Below are positions 27,191 through 35,520 of a stretch of 64,000 nucleotides of DNA, one piece after another; the stretch's first letter is position 1, and every line of letters begins with the position of its first letter. A program made the translations under genes and the position numbers. Below the pieces are notes generated by a model that saw nothing but the letters and a program-made list of their open reading frames with translations, made no database searches and was not told where the DNA came from. The DNA comes from Pseudomonas sp. GV071 (GTDB taxonomy: Bacteria > Pseudomonadota > Gammaproteobacteria > Pseudomonadales > Pseudomonadaceae). Where the stretch lies: the NCBI RefSeq assembly GCF_003050835.1, contig NZ_QAOJ01000002.1, forward strand, positions 1 through 64,000, written 5' to 3'.

Positions 27191-28168
27191 TTATTCGTGC
27201 CAGACGTCGGCCAATACACGCACCCAGTTTTCACCCATCACTTTGCGCACCACCCGCTCAGGGTGACCGCGTTTGAGCAAGGTTTCGGTGAGGTTGGGGA
27301 ATTCGCCCACGGTGCGGATGCCCAGCGGGTTGATGATCTTGCCGAAGCTGGTGAGGCGGCGGGCGTAACCCTTGTCGTGGGTCAGGTATTCGAAGAAGTC
27401 CTGGCCGTGGCCCTGGGTGAAGTCGGTGCCGATGCCGATGGCGTCTTCGCCAACGATGTTCATCACGTACTCGATGGCTTCGGCGTAGTCGTCGATGGTG
27501 GAGTCGATGCCCTTGGCCAGGAACGGCGCGAACATGGTCACGCCGACAAAACCGCCATGGTCGGCAATGAACTTGAGCTCTTCATCGGACTTGTTGCGCG
27601 GGTGCTCTTTGAGCCCGGACGGCAGGCAGTGCGAGTAGCACACCGGCTTTTTCGATTCGAGGATGACTTCTTCGGAGGTCTTGGAACCGACGTGGGAGAG
27701 GTCGCACATCACCCCGACGCGGTTCATTTCGGCAACGATCTCACGACCGAAGCCGGACAGGCCGCCGTCACGCTCGTAGCAACCGGTGCCCACCAGGTTC
27801 TGGGTGTTGTAGCACATCTGCACGATGCCCACGCCGAGCTGCTTGAAGACCTCGACGTAGCCGATCTGGTCTTCATAGGCATGGGCATTCTGGAAGCCGA
27901 AGAGGATGCCAGTCTTGCCCTGCTCCTTGGCTTTACGGATATCGGCGGTGGTGCGCACCGGCATCACCAGGTCGCTGTTTTCGCGCATCAGCTTCTGGCT
28001 GGAGGCGATGCTGTTGACGGTGGCCTGGAAGCCTTCCCATACCGACACGGTGCAGTTGGCCATGGTCAGACCGCCTTTGCGCATGTCCTCGAACAGCTCA
28101 CGGTTCCATTTGGCGATGATCAGACCGTCGATAACGATGCTGTCGGCGTGCAATTCGGCTGGGCTCAT
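27191..28168 (-). CDS. M19 (renal dipeptidase)-like protein with altered metal site
   Basis: The 325-residue product has the M19 membrane-dipeptidase fold and is the counterpart of PA5396 in the P. aeruginosa betaine locus. The canonical family binds two zinc ions through H-x-D, a glutamate and two histidines. Here the H-x-D position after Asp14-Gly15 reads LIIAKW, the glutamate position is Gln93 (GFQNAH), while His159 (LSHVG), His180 (YSHC) and Asp249 (GIGTDF) remain. Dipeptidase activity is therefore doubtful. There is no signal peptide. It heads the run leading to dgcA, so a role in methylated-amine metabolism is more likely than peptide hydrolysis. Confidence 0.88.
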   Translation of the reverse strand: MSPAELHADSIVIDGLIIAKWNRELFEDMRKGGLTMANCTVSVWEGFQATVNSIASSQKLMRENSDLVMPVRTTADIRKAKEQGKTGILFGFQNAHAYEDQIGYVEVFKQLGVGIVQMCYNTQNLVGTGCYERDGGLSGFGREIVAEMNRVGVMCDLSHVGSKTSEEVILESKKPVCYSHCLPSGLKEHPRNKSDEELKFIADHGGFVGVTMFAPFLAKGIDSTIDDYAEAIEYVMNIVGEDAIGIGTDFTQGHGQDFFEYLTHDKGYARRLTSFGKIINPLGIRTVGEFPNLTETLLKRGHPERVVRKVMGENWVRVLADVWHE

Positions 28169-28261
28169 CAGGCTGTCCCCTTAGTAGCGAGTCGCGCCGA
28201 ATCGTTTGCCGGCGCTTTGGGTCAGCATATTCCTTGGAGGTTTGCCGCTATCGCGCAAAAA

Positions 28262-28278
28262 CGACAGGGGAATTGTCG
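28262..28278. promoter_or_regulatory. Inverted repeat CGACA-N7-TGTCG before the M19-like gene
   Basis: A perfect 5-bp inverted repeat with a 7-nt spacer lies about 95 nt before the start at 28,168. It is a possible operator for this operon. The binding protein is unknown; GbdR would be the first candidate from context. Confidence 0.35.
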
Positions 28279-28296
28279 AAAGCGTCAAATCAAAAG

Positions 28297-28373
28297 CATC
28301 GCGGCTAACGGGAGCGCCGGACTGGCCGCTCCTGGATTGCACATTCTCGTAGGAGCGGCTTTAGCCGCGATGC
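28297..28373. repeat. REP palindrome pair (one unit degenerate)
   Basis: The right unit, GTAGGAGCGGCTTTAGCCGC, is intact. The left unit starts as ATCGCGGCTAA but diverges after that. It lies at the end of cdhR. Confidence 0.75.
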
Positions 28374-28376
28374 CCT

Positions 28377-29345
28377 TCAGCCCAGCGCCGGCAGCAGCGC
28401 TTTGCGCACCGGATGGCGATCTTCGCGGGGGCAGCAGGCAAACCGCGTGCGGTAGCAGCGGGAAAAATACGACTGCGATTCAAAGCCGCAGGCCAGGCTC
28501 ACTTCCAGCACGCTGAGGTCGGTCTGCCGCAGCAGCTGGCGGGCCTTGTCCAGGCGCAGGCCGAGGTAGAAGTTCGACGGCGTGTCGTTCAGGTACAAAC
28601 GAAACAGCCGCTCCAGCTGCCGGCGCGTCACCTGAATGCGCTCGGCCAGCACCAGGGTGCTCAGCGGCGGCTCGGTGTGGCGCTCCATGGCGTCGATCAC
28701 CTGCACCAGCTTGCGATTGCTGATGCCATAACGGCTGGCGATTTCCATGCGCTGGTGGTCCTGGCGCGGGCGGATGCGGCTGAGCACAAACTGCTCGGAC
28801 ACCTGCACCGCCAGCTCCGGGCCGTGGGCCTGGGCGATCAGGTCGAGCATCAGGTCAATCGAGGCGGTGCCGCCGGCGCAGGTGATGCGCGAGCGGTCGA
28901 CCTCGAACAGCTCCTGGGTCACGTGCAGGCGCGGGTAACTTTCCTTGAAGGCGTCGAGGGCTTCCCAGTGCAGGGTTACGGTATGCCCGTCGAGCACCCC
29001 GGCCTCGGCCAGCAGCACCGCACCGGTGTCGATACCACCAAGGGTGACGCCCTCACTGTCCAGTCGTTTGAGCCAACGCGCCAAGGCCGGGCTATAGGCC
29101 TGCAACGGCTCGAAACCGGCCACCACCAACAAGCGCACGCCGCGCGTGAGCGGCAAAAGACCGCTGTCGGCGTTGATCGACATGCCGTTGCTGGCCAGCA
29201 CCGGGCCGCCGTCCAGGCTCATCACCTGCCAATGGTAGAGCCCGTCGCGAAAGCGGTTAGCCACGCGCAGGGGTTCCACAGCGGAGAGAAAACCCAGCAT
29301 GGAAAAACCGGGCAACAGCAAAAACCAGAAGTCTTCACGGGGCAT
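28377..29345 (-). CDS. cdhR: AraC-family regulator CdhR (carnitine catabolism)
   Basis: CdhR activates carnitine catabolism genes in P. aeruginosa. The 322-residue protein has an N-terminal DJ-1/PfpI-like domain (FWFLLLPGFSMLGFLSAVEP; about residues 5-190) and a C-terminal AraC DNA-binding domain with two helix-turn-helix units (RIQVTRRQLERLFRLYL and ACGFESQSYFSRCYR). It is divergent from caiX-cdhCAB, as expected for a local activator. I chose MPREDFWFLL at 29345, where homology begins. It is the same type of protein as GbdR at 33,952, and both probably arose from one ancestral gene. Confidence 0.92.
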   Translation of the reverse strand: MPREDFWFLLLPGFSMLGFLSAVEPLRVANRFRDGLYHWQVMSLDGGPVLASNGMSINADSGLLPLTRGVRLLVVAGFEPLQAYSPALARWLKRLDSEGVTLGGIDTGAVLLAEAGVLDGHTVTLHWEALDAFKESYPRLHVTQELFEVDRSRITCAGGTASIDLMLDLIAQAHGPELAVQVSEQFVLSRIRPRQDHQRMEIASRYGISNRKLVQVIDAMERHTEPPLSTLVLAERIQVTRRQLERLFRLYLNDTPSNFYLGLRLDKARQLLRQTDLSVLEVSLACGFESQSYFSRCYRTRFACCPREDRHPVRKALLPALG

Positions 29346-29572
29346 GGCAGGGCTCGGCCAGGGTAATGTCCGAGGCTTACGCCACCGCGCAGGCTTTGGC
29401 AATGCAACAGGTCGCTTGCGTACAAAAGCTGGTCGCTACCGTGTGATTTTGCCGCCGCTGCGCTGCGTAATTTGGCCAACAGCTGGCAAGGCATCGCCGG
29501 CCACACTCGACAACAAGTATTCCCCGCTGCGTCGCTAGGCTCACGGAGGAATCAGCCACATGAGGACCACCG

Positions 29573-30505
29573 ATGAAGACCTTACTCAGTTGCTGTTTGT
29601 TAGTGCTCGCCAGCCAGACCGCCCTCGCCGCCGACCCTGCGTCCTGCAAGAACGTGCGCCTGGGCGTGGTCAACTGGACCGATGTGATTGCCACCAGCGC
29701 CATGACCCAGGTGCTGCTCGACGGCCTGGGTTATGACACCAAGCAAACCAGCGCCTCGCAGCAGATCATTTTTGCCGGCATCCGCGACAAACGTCTGGAC
29801 CTGTTCCTGGGTTACTGGAACCCGATCATGACCCGCACCATCACCCCGTTCATCGACGCCAAGCAAGTGCGCGTGCTGGACAAACCCAGCCTGGAAGACG
29901 CCCGCGCCACCCTGGCGGTGCCCACTTACCTGGCCGACAAGGGCCTGAAAACCTTTGCCGACATTGGCAAATTCGAGAAGGAGCTGGGCGGCAAGATCTA
30001 CGGCATCGAACCGGGCTCGGGGGCCAATACCCAGATCAAGGAAATGATCGAGAAAAACCAGTTCGGCCTGGGCAAGTTCCAGCTGGTGGAGTCCAGCGAA
30101 GCCGGCATGCTCTCGGCGGTCAGCCGCGCGGTGAAACGCAAGGAAGCCATCGTCTTCTTCGGCTGGGCGCCGCATCCAATGAACGTCAACCAGGACATGA
30201 CCTACCTGTCCGGCAGCCAGGACGCCCTCGGCCCGGATGAAGGCCGCGCCACGGTGTGGACCGTGACCGCGCCGGACTACGCCAGCCGCTGCCCGAACGT
30301 CGACAAACTGCTCACCAACCTGAGCTTTAGCGCCGCCGACGAGAGCCGCATGATGCAGCCGTTACTCGACCACCAGGACCCACTGGAGTCGGCGAAAAAA
30401 TGGCTCAAGGAGCACCCGCAAGACCAGCAACGCTGGCTTGAAGGGGTGACCACCCTCGACGGCCGCCCGGCCAATGAACACCTGCAACTGACCACCAACC
30501 CTTAA
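29573..30505 (+). CDS. caiX: Carnitine-binding periplasmic protein CaiX
   Basis: CaiX is a periplasmic substrate-binding protein that delivers carnitine to the choline-type ABC transporter. It has 310 residues, a Sec signal peptide (residues 1 to about 20, cleaved after ALA) and an OpuAC/ChoX-type fold. Pocket tryptophans are visible in NWTD, GYWNP and GWAPHPMN. The segment EPGSGAN replaces the EPGNDGN of the choline-binding paralogues at 37,182 and 38,386. No permease or ATPase gene is adjacent, so it probably shares the transporter at 39,412-41,450. GAGGA precedes the ATG, and the cdh genes follow. Confidence 0.93.
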   Translation: MKTLLSCCLLVLASQTALAADPASCKNVRLGVVNWTDVIATSAMTQVLLDGLGYDTKQTSASQQIIFAGIRDKRLDLFLGYWNPIMTRTITPFIDAKQVRVLDKPSLEDARATLAVPTYLADKGLKTFADIGKFEKELGGKIYGIEPGSGANTQIKEMIEKNQFGLGKFQLVESSEAGMLSAVSRAVKRKEAIVFFGWAPHPMNVNQDMTYLSGSQDALGPDEGRATVWTVTAPDYASRCPNVDKLLTNLSFSAADESRMMQPLLDHQDPLESAKKWLKEHPQDQQRWLEGVTTLDGRPANEHLQLTTNP

Positions 30506-30578
30506 ACACCGAAAGCACCCTGCGCAGCCTGAACCGTGGCTGTGCAGCGGTGAGCCCTGCCTGTAAGGAACTGCCCGC

Positions 30579-31466
30579 ATGAACCACGACGTGATCATTA
30601 CCTGCGCCCTCACCGGCGCCGGCGACACCACCGGCAAAAGCCACCTGGTGCCCATCACCCCAAAACAGATCGCGGCCGCCGCCGTGGAAGCGGCCAAAGC
30701 CGGCGCCACCGTGGTGCACTGCCATGTGCGCGACCCGGCCACCGGCAAATTCAGCCGTGATGTAGCCCTGTACCGCGAAGTGATGGAGCGCATCCGCGAG
30801 GCAGACGTCGACATCATCGTCAACCTCACCGCCGGCATGGGCGGTGACCTGGAGATTGGCGCCGGGGAACACCCGATGGAATTCGGCCCCAACACGGACC
30901 TGGTCGGCCCGCTTACCCGCCTGGCCCATGTGGAAGCCCTGCTGCCGGAAATCTGCACCCTGGATTGCGGCACCCTCAACTTTGGCGACGGCGACACCAT
31001 CTATGTGTCCACCCCGGCACAACTGCGCGCCGGGGCCAAACGCATCACCGAGCTGGGGGTAAAAGCCGAGCTGGAAATTTTTGACACCGGTCACCTGTGG
31101 TTCGCCAAACAGATGATCAAGGAAGGCCTGCTCGACGACCCGTTGTTCCAACTGTGCCTGGGCATTCCCTGGGGCGCGCCGGCCGACACCACCACCATGA
31201 AAGCCATGGTCGACAACCTGCCCGCCGACTGCACCTGGGCCGGCTTTGGCATCGGCCGCATGCAGATGCCGATGGCCGCCCAGGCGGTACTGCTCGGCGG
31301 CAACGTGCGGGTCGGCCTGGAAGACAACCTGTGGCTGGACAAAGGCGTGCTGGCCAGCAATGGCGCGCTGGTCGAGCGGGTCAGCGAGATCCTTACGCGC
31401 CTTGGCGCACGCATTCTTACCCCGGCAGAAGGCCGGGCAAAAATGAACCTCAAGCGTCCGGCGTAA
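30579..31466 (+). CDS. cdhC: 3-Dehydrocarnitine cleavage enzyme CdhC (BKACE family, DUF849)
   Basis: CdhC cleaves 3-dehydrocarnitine with acetyl-CoA, giving betainyl-CoA and acetoacetate. The 295-residue protein is a TIM-barrel beta-keto acid cleavage enzyme. His47 and His49 in VVHCHVRD match the zinc ligands near the N-terminus, and the [11 protein letters not shown] segment is typical of the family. It lies 73 nt after caiX with AAGGA before the start, and 13 nt before cdhA. In P. aeruginosa the same order, caiX-cdhC-cdhA-cdhB, is used for carnitine degradation. Confidence 0.94.
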   Translation: MNHDVIITCALTGAGDTTGKSHLVPITPKQIAAAAVEAAKAGATVVHCHVRDPATGKFSRDVALYREVMERIREADVDIIVNLTAGMGGDLEIGAGEHPMEFGPNTDLVGPLTRLAHVEALLPEICTLDCGTLNFGDGDTIYVSTPAQLRAGAKRITELGVKAELEIFDTGHLWFAKQMIKEGLLDDPLFQLCLGIPWGAPADTTTMKAMVDNLPADCTWAGFGIGRMQMPMAAQAVLLGGNVRVGLEDNLWLDKGVLASNGALVERVSEILTRLGARILTPAEGRAKMNLKRPA

Positions 31467-31479
31467 CCCAGGAGTCCTT

Positions 31480-32445
31480 ATGAGCTTTATCACCGAGATC
31501 AAGATTTTTGCGGCCTTGGGCAGCGGCGTTATCGGCAGCGGCTGGGTCGCCCGGGCGCTGGCCCACGGCCTCGACGTGGTGGCCTGGGACCCGGCGCCCG
31601 GCGCCGAGGCCGCACTGCGCCAACGGGTCGCCAATGCCTGGCCGGCACTGGAAAAACAGGGCTTGGCGCCGGGGGCAGCGTTGGACCGCCTGCGTTTTGT
31701 CGACAGCATTGAAGCCTGCGTGCGCGACGCCGACTTTATCCAGGAAAGCGCCCCGGAGCGTTTGGACCTCAAGCTCGATCTGCACGCCAAGATCAGCGCC
31801 GCCGCCAAACCCAATGCACTGATCGCCTCGTCCACCTCCGGCTTGCTGCCCAGCGACTTCTACGCCGACGCGGTTAAGCCTGAACGCTGCGTGGTCGGCC
31901 ACCCGTTCAACCCGGTGTACCTGCTGCCGCTGGTGGAAGTGGTGGGCGGGGTAAACACTGCGCCTGCAGCCGTTCAGGCCGCCATTCAGGTGTATCAGAC
32001 CTTGGGCATGCGCCCGCTGCACGTGCGCAAGGAAGTGCCCGGTTTTATTGCCGACCGCCTGCTCGAAGCCCTCTGGCGCGAGGCCCTGCACCTGGTAAAC
32101 GACGGGGTAGCGACCACCGGCGAAATCGACGACGCCATCCGTTTCGGTGCCGGGCTGCGCTGGTCGTTTATGGGCACGTTCCTCACCTACACCCTGGCCG
32201 GTGGTGACGCCGGCATGCGCCACTTCATGGCCCAATTCGGCCCAGCGCTACAATTGCCCTGGACCTACCTGCCCGCGCCCGAGCTGACCGACCAACTGAT
32301 CGACGACGTAGTCGCCGGCACCCGCGAGCAGCAAGGCCAACGCAGCATCTCCGAACTGGAACGCTACCGCGACGACTGCCTGATGGCCGTGCTCGACGCG
32401 GTCAAAACCGTCAAAGCCAAACACGGCTTCGCTTTTGCCGACTGA
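31480..32445 (+). CDS. cdhA: L-carnitine dehydrogenase CdhA
   Basis: CdhA oxidises L-carnitine to 3-dehydrocarnitine with NAD. The 321-residue protein has the 3-hydroxyacyl-CoA dehydrogenase fold: an N-terminal Rossmann domain with [16 protein letters not shown], the [20 protein letters not shown] motif containing the catalytic-type histidine, and a C-terminal helical domain ([18 protein letters not shown]). AGGAG precedes the start. It sits between cdhC and cdhB, 10 nt from the latter. P. aeruginosa CdhA acts in the same pathway. Confidence 0.95.
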   Translation: MSFITEIKIFAALGSGVIGSGWVARALAHGLDVVAWDPAPGAEAALRQRVANAWPALEKQGLAPGAALDRLRFVDSIEACVRDADFIQESAPERLDLKLDLHAKISAAAKPNALIASSTSGLLPSDFYADAVKPERCVVGHPFNPVYLLPLVEVVGGVNTAPAAVQAAIQVYQTLGMRPLHVRKEVPGFIADRLLEALWREALHLVNDGVATTGEIDDAIRFGAGLRWSFMGTFLTYTLAGGDAGMRHFMAQFGPALQLPWTYLPAPELTDQLIDDVVAGTREQQGQRSISELERYRDDCLMAVLDAVKTVKAKHGFAFAD

Positions 32446-32455
32446 AGGACACCCC

Positions 32456-32923
32456 ATGCCGCACCGCCTCTACCAGACCCAGGTCAGCGCCGACTGGGTC
32501 GACTACAACGGCCACCTGCGCGACGCCTACTACCTGCTGATTTTCAGCCAGGCCGTCGACAGCCTCATGGACCAGATCGGCCTCGACGCGGCAGCACGCG
32601 CCGCCAGCAACCACTCCCTATTCACCCTGGAAGTGCACCTCAACTACCTGCACGAAGTGAAACAGGGCGAAGCCGTGGAGGTGCGCCTGCAGATACTCGG
32701 CCACGACCACAAACGCCTTCACCTGTACCTGAGCCTGTACCGCAAAGGGCAGGAAGAAGCCGCGGCCGTGAGCGAACAGATGCTGCTGCACGTCGACATG
32801 AACGGCCCGAAGTCAGCGCCATTTAGCGAGACGACAGCAGCACGGATTGAAGGATTGGTAATCGCGCAAGGCGCGCTACCAAAACCTGAATATGCCGGGC
32901 GGGTGATGGCGTTGCCTGGCTAA
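32456..32923 (+). CDS. cdhB: Betainyl-CoA thioesterase CdhB
   Basis: CdhB is a small hot-dog-fold thioesterase (155 residues) that releases glycine betaine from betainyl-CoA, feeding it to GbcAB. The N-terminal segment VSADWVDYNGHLRDAYYLL is the family signature, with a conserved Asp and Asn-Gly-His set near the active site. The chosen ATG at 32456 has AAGGA 7-8 nt upstream; an in-frame start at 32,435 inside cdhA is rejected. It is the last gene of the caiX-cdhCAB run. Confidence 0.92.
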   Translation: MPHRLYQTQVSADWVDYNGHLRDAYYLLIFSQAVDSLMDQIGLDAAARAASNHSLFTLEVHLNYLHEVKQGEAVEVRLQILGHDHKRLHLYLSLYRKGQEEAAAVSEQMLLHVDMNGPKSAPFSETTAARIEGLVIAQGALPKPEYAGRVMALPG

Positions 32924-32949
32924 CGCCGAGCGCTTGATCTGCTGTTGAT

Positions 32950-33230
32950 TTGGCTTGTGATCTGCCCGCCCCTTTAGCGCAGGCCGAGCGGAGTCGTTGC
33001 GTAAGGGGTCGTAGCGGCCGGGAGCCGCGCAGAGGCGTGAGGGCCATGGATGGCCCTTCTCGCCGGCCCCTGGAGCAGCGACGGAGCGAGGGAAGTTTTC
33101 ACGCAGTGAAAACCCAAGGTAGGGGCAAGATTTTTTGGTTTCTTTTTTATCGACTGAAAAAAGAAACTCGCGCGTAAGGCGCGAAACAAAACGCCCAGCA
33201 CACGCGGTAATGAAGAAGAAAACCGCCCGC
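32950..33230. repeat. Dispersed structured repeat, copy 2 (full length)
   Basis: It shares about 280 nt with 45,700-45,985. Hairpins: GGGCCAT-GG-ATGGCCC; GTTTTCAC-GCA-GTGAAAAC (33,095-33,113, perfect); an 11-bp stem (33,138-33,148 with 33,157-33,167) around an 8-nt loop; and CGCGC-GTAAG-GCGCG (33,169-33,183). Stem sequences differ from the other copies but still pair. Confidence 0.8.
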
Positions 33231-33265
33231 CCAAAGACCGCTCGGCTCCCTTAAGTCTCCGCACC

Positions 33266-33294
33266 TGGATCCCAGCCTACGCTGGGATGACAGT
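33266..33294. repeat. Single CTGGATCCCAGC-type palindrome
   Basis: CTGGATCCCAGCCTACGCTG is followed by GGATGA. It is a lone unit of the family found as pairs at 10,786, 49,794 and 58,690. Confidence 0.7.
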
Positions 33295-33329
33295 GGTGCG
33301 ACGGACATCTCGCCCCCTTTCAAAAAGGC

Positions 33330-33370
33330 AAAAAAAACCTCCCGCAAAGCCGACACAGCGCGGGAGGTTA
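33330..33370 (-). terminator. Orphan terminator-like hairpin
   Basis: CCTCCCGC (33,339-33,346) pairs with GCGGGAGG (33,359-33,366), and on the minus strand it is followed by eight T residues. No minus-strand gene ends close by; the nearest is gbdR, 580 nt away. It may end gbdR read-through or an unannotated small RNA. Confidence 0.6.
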
Positions 33371-33612
33371 AGTTTGCTTCTAACAGGGAGAGTCCACGCT
33401 AAGCCGACCACTTCGATCAGGTGACCAAACCCAACCAAACAGCCAACGTATTGCCACTCAAGGCTGACGCTCTAGTCGCCATTGTGCCGATTGCGAACGA
33501 CCGAAAATTGCTTGAAAACGACCTGCTCATGCATATAACAGCCATCGCGCTTGTAGCCAGGCCACGCCCTCACCAGAATCGAACCCACCTCCCCCGCACA
33601 AGGACCACGGCC

Positions 33613-33876
33613 ATGATGCACGCTGACCTGATCGACCAGGACGACCTGCGCGAGCGCCTGCAAACCCTGGGCTTCGCCGTACCCGCTGGCGCGACGCCCG
33701 AGCAGGCATGCGAACACGCCGTTGTCGGCCTCGACGGCCCACGGGCACTGGCACTGCGCAAATTGGTGGAACAGATGTTGGGCAGCGGCGCGGTGATGCT
33801 ACCGGCCGTGCGCGAAGCCATATCGCGGCAGTTGCTGCCGGCGCTGGCGCAGTACAAAGAGAGTCATGGCGGCTAA
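33613..33876 (+). CDS. Small conserved-looking hypothetical protein
   Basis: This 87-residue protein is not one I can name. It is mostly helical and acidic at the start (MMHADLIDQDDLRERLQTLG), with no cysteine pairs, signal peptide or membrane segment. AGGACC precedes two adjacent ATG codons at 33,613 and 33,616. A longer frame from a GTG at 33,421 has poor coding character and is rejected. The position between cdhB and gbdR matches the small hypothetical gene next to gbdR in P. aeruginosa. A regulatory helper role is possible but not supported by a motif. Confidence 0.65.
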   Translation: MMHADLIDQDDLRERLQTLGFAVPAGATPEQACEHAVVGLDGPRALALRKLVEQMLGSGAVMLPAVREAISRQLLPALAQYKESHGG

Positions 33877-33884
33877 CTAAAAGC

Positions 33885-33946
33885 TTCGCGGCTGAAGCCC
33901 CTCCCACCAACAACTCGTTCCCTGTGGGAGGGGCTTTAGCCGCGAT
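33885..33946. repeat. REP palindrome pair between converging genes
   Basis: TTCGCGGCTGAAGCCCCTCC and its inverted partner fill the gap between the small gene and the gbdR stop. They could act as a bidirectional barrier. Confidence 0.85.
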
Positions 33947-33951
33947 TGTTT

Positions 33952-35055
33952 TTACAGGCGTACGCTGGCGAAGGTCGATTCGCTGCGCGCCTGGCTAAGC
34001 GCCGACATCGCCCCCGGCGTAGAAGCCAATACCAATGCCTGCGGAATCGGCATCAGCGCCACTTGCTGCGCGGTGTTGGAACCCATGCGCTCGTCACGCG
34101 GCGGAATGCCGAAGTACTCGCGGTAGCACTTGGAGAAGTGCGGCGTGGAGACAAACCCACACACCGACGCCACTTCGATGATCGACATCGGCGTCTGCTT
34201 GAGCAGCTGCCGTGCACGCACCAGGCGCAGCTTCAGGTAGTAACGCGATGGCGAGCAGTGCAGGTATTTCTGGAACAGGCGCTCGAGCTGACGACGCGAC
34301 ACATTGACGTACACCGCCAGCTCGTCGAGATCGATTGGCTCTTCCAGGTTGGCTTCCATCAGCACCACGATTTCCTGCAGCTTGGGCTGGTTGGTGCCGA
34401 GCATGTGCTTGAGCGGCACACGCTGGTGATCCTGCTCGTTGCGGATGCGCTCGTAGACGAACATTTCCGAGATCGCCGCCGACAACTCGCGGCCATGCTC
34501 ACGGGAGATCACGTGCAACATCATGTCCAGCGGCGCGGTGCCGCCGGAGCTGGTGAAACGGTTGCGGTCGAGGGTAAACAGGCGGGTGCTCATGACCACG
34601 CGGGGGAAGGCTTCCTGCATCGCCGCCAGGCATTCCCAGTGCACGCTGCAATCAAAACCATCGAGCAGGCCAGCACAGGCCAACGCCCAGCTGCCGGTGC
34701 ACACGGCGCCCAGTTTGCGCGACTGACGCGCCTGGGTTTGCAGCCACAACACGTGTTCGCGGGTAACACTGCGTTGAATACCGATACCGCCGCAGACGAT
34801 CACCATGTCCAGGGCCGGTGCTTTGGCCGCGGCGCAGTCGGGGGTGATCTGCAGACCGTCGCTGGCCCATACCTGGTTGCCGTCCAGGGTCATGGTGGTC
34901 CAGCGGTAGAGCTCGCGGCCAGACAGCTGGTTGGCCATGCGCAGCGGTTCGACGGCCGAAGCCAGGGAAATCAGAGTGAAATTATCCAGAAGCAGAAAGC
35001 CGATGGATTGTGGAGCACGGTTCTGGGGTTGAGCCCCTTGGTTGAACGGCGACAT
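33952..35055 (-). CDS. gbdR: AraC-family transcriptional activator GbdR
   Basis: GbdR senses glycine betaine and dimethylglycine in P. aeruginosa and activates gbc, dgc, sox, cbc and related genes. The 367-residue protein has an N-terminal DJ-1/PfpI-like ligand domain (IGFLLLDNFTLISLASAVEP) and a C-terminal AraC domain with VNVSRRQLERLFQKYL and VCGFVSTPHFSKCYREYFG. I chose the ATG at 35055, with GAGGAG 8 nt upstream; a GTG one codon earlier is possible. A sigma-54-type promoter candidate lies at 35,151-35,164. Its place between the cdh genes and sdaA matches the P. aeruginosa island. Confidence 0.95.
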   Translation of the reverse strand: MSPFNQGAQPQNRAPQSIGFLLLDNFTLISLASAVEPLRMANQLSGRELYRWTTMTLDGNQVWASDGLQITPDCAAAKAPALDMVIVCGGIGIQRSVTREHVLWLQTQARQSRKLGAVCTGSWALACAGLLDGFDCSVHWECLAAMQEAFPRVVMSTRLFTLDRNRFTSSGGTAPLDMMLHVISREHGRELSAAISEMFVYERIRNEQDHQRVPLKHMLGTNQPKLQEIVVLMEANLEEPIDLDELAVYVNVSRRQLERLFQKYLHCSPSRYYLKLRLVRARQLLKQTPMSIIEVASVCGFVSTPHFSKCYREYFGIPPRDERMGSNTAQQVALMPIPQALVLASTPGAMSALSQARSESTFASVRL

Positions 35056-35150
35056 CACGGTATCTCCTCACGCAGGTGTGGCTTCAGTCGAAGCTCTTTA
35101 TTTTTCTGGCCCACGTGTGATCACAGCGTTGGGCTATGGCAAGGCCTAAC

Positions 35151-35164
35151 GCAAAGCCCATGCC
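35151..35164 (-). promoter_or_regulatory. Candidate sigma-54 promoter of gbdR
   Basis: On the minus strand the bases read GGCATG-GGCT-TTGC, with GG and GC separated by 10 nt as the -24/-12 elements of RpoN promoters require. The site would start transcription about 85 nt before the gbdR ATG. This is a sequence match only. Confidence 0.5.
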
Positions 35165-35443
35165 TAAATTGAACGACCATTCAAAAAAAACCAAAAACGA
35201 CGTCGCTGAGGCTCTAGCCAGCCACCGGCCGACAAGGGAAGAACGGGCGTACCAGGCCGCATAACGCCGGGTGACTGAGCAGTTTCGTAGCACTTCCCGG
35301 AGCTTTCTCACGGGGCCTTTGGAAACTGTCACTGCTGGCACAACACTGGCCGCCGGGCGGCGGAAGGGTTGCTAATCGCTCGCGCCAAAACATGGCGTGT
35401 TTTTCAGGAAACGATCAAAAACTGTGCAGGTGAATGCGGTCCC

Positions 35444-35510
35444 GTAGGGTGTGCTGTGCGCACCGTTGCGATTTCATGGGAAACCGCTTGGTGCGCACAG
35501 CACACCCTAC
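35444..35510. repeat. 21-bp perfect inverted repeat (GTAGGGTGTGCTGTGC family)
   Basis: Positions 35,444-35,464 are perfectly complementary to 35,490-35,510, with a 25-nt spacer. It ends 10 nt past the dehydratase stop. A single arm with one change occurs at 45,992-46,012. Confidence 0.8.
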
Positions 35511-35520
35511 AAAAGCGCGA

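Larger units (their letters stand above)
32924..33612. other. 689-nt gene-free stretch
   Basis: No credible gene is seen between cdhB and the small gene at 33,613. It contains repeat copy 2 (32,950-33,230), a CTGGATCCCAGC-type unit (33,266-33,294) and an orphan terminator-like hairpin (33,330-33,370). Short reading frames here simply translate the repeat. Confidence 0.7.
35059..35520. other. 462-nt intergenic region between gbdR and the serine dehydratase gene
   Basis: No gene is seen. It holds the gbdR leader and candidate promoter, an AT-richer stretch near 35,165-35,210, and a 21-bp perfect inverted repeat (35,444-35,510) at the end of the dehydratase gene. Confidence 0.6.

Noticed and set aside
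32974..33356. Minus-strand small frames with RALRASFFFQ-like translation
   Set aside because: They translate the dispersed structured repeat, and a similar peptide (FRALRASHFASR) comes from copy 3. Changes preserve stems, not codons.
33421..33612. Upstream extension of the small gene at 33,613
   Set aside because: It starts at a GTG, has poor coding character and no ribosome-binding site, whereas AGGACC precedes the ATG pair.
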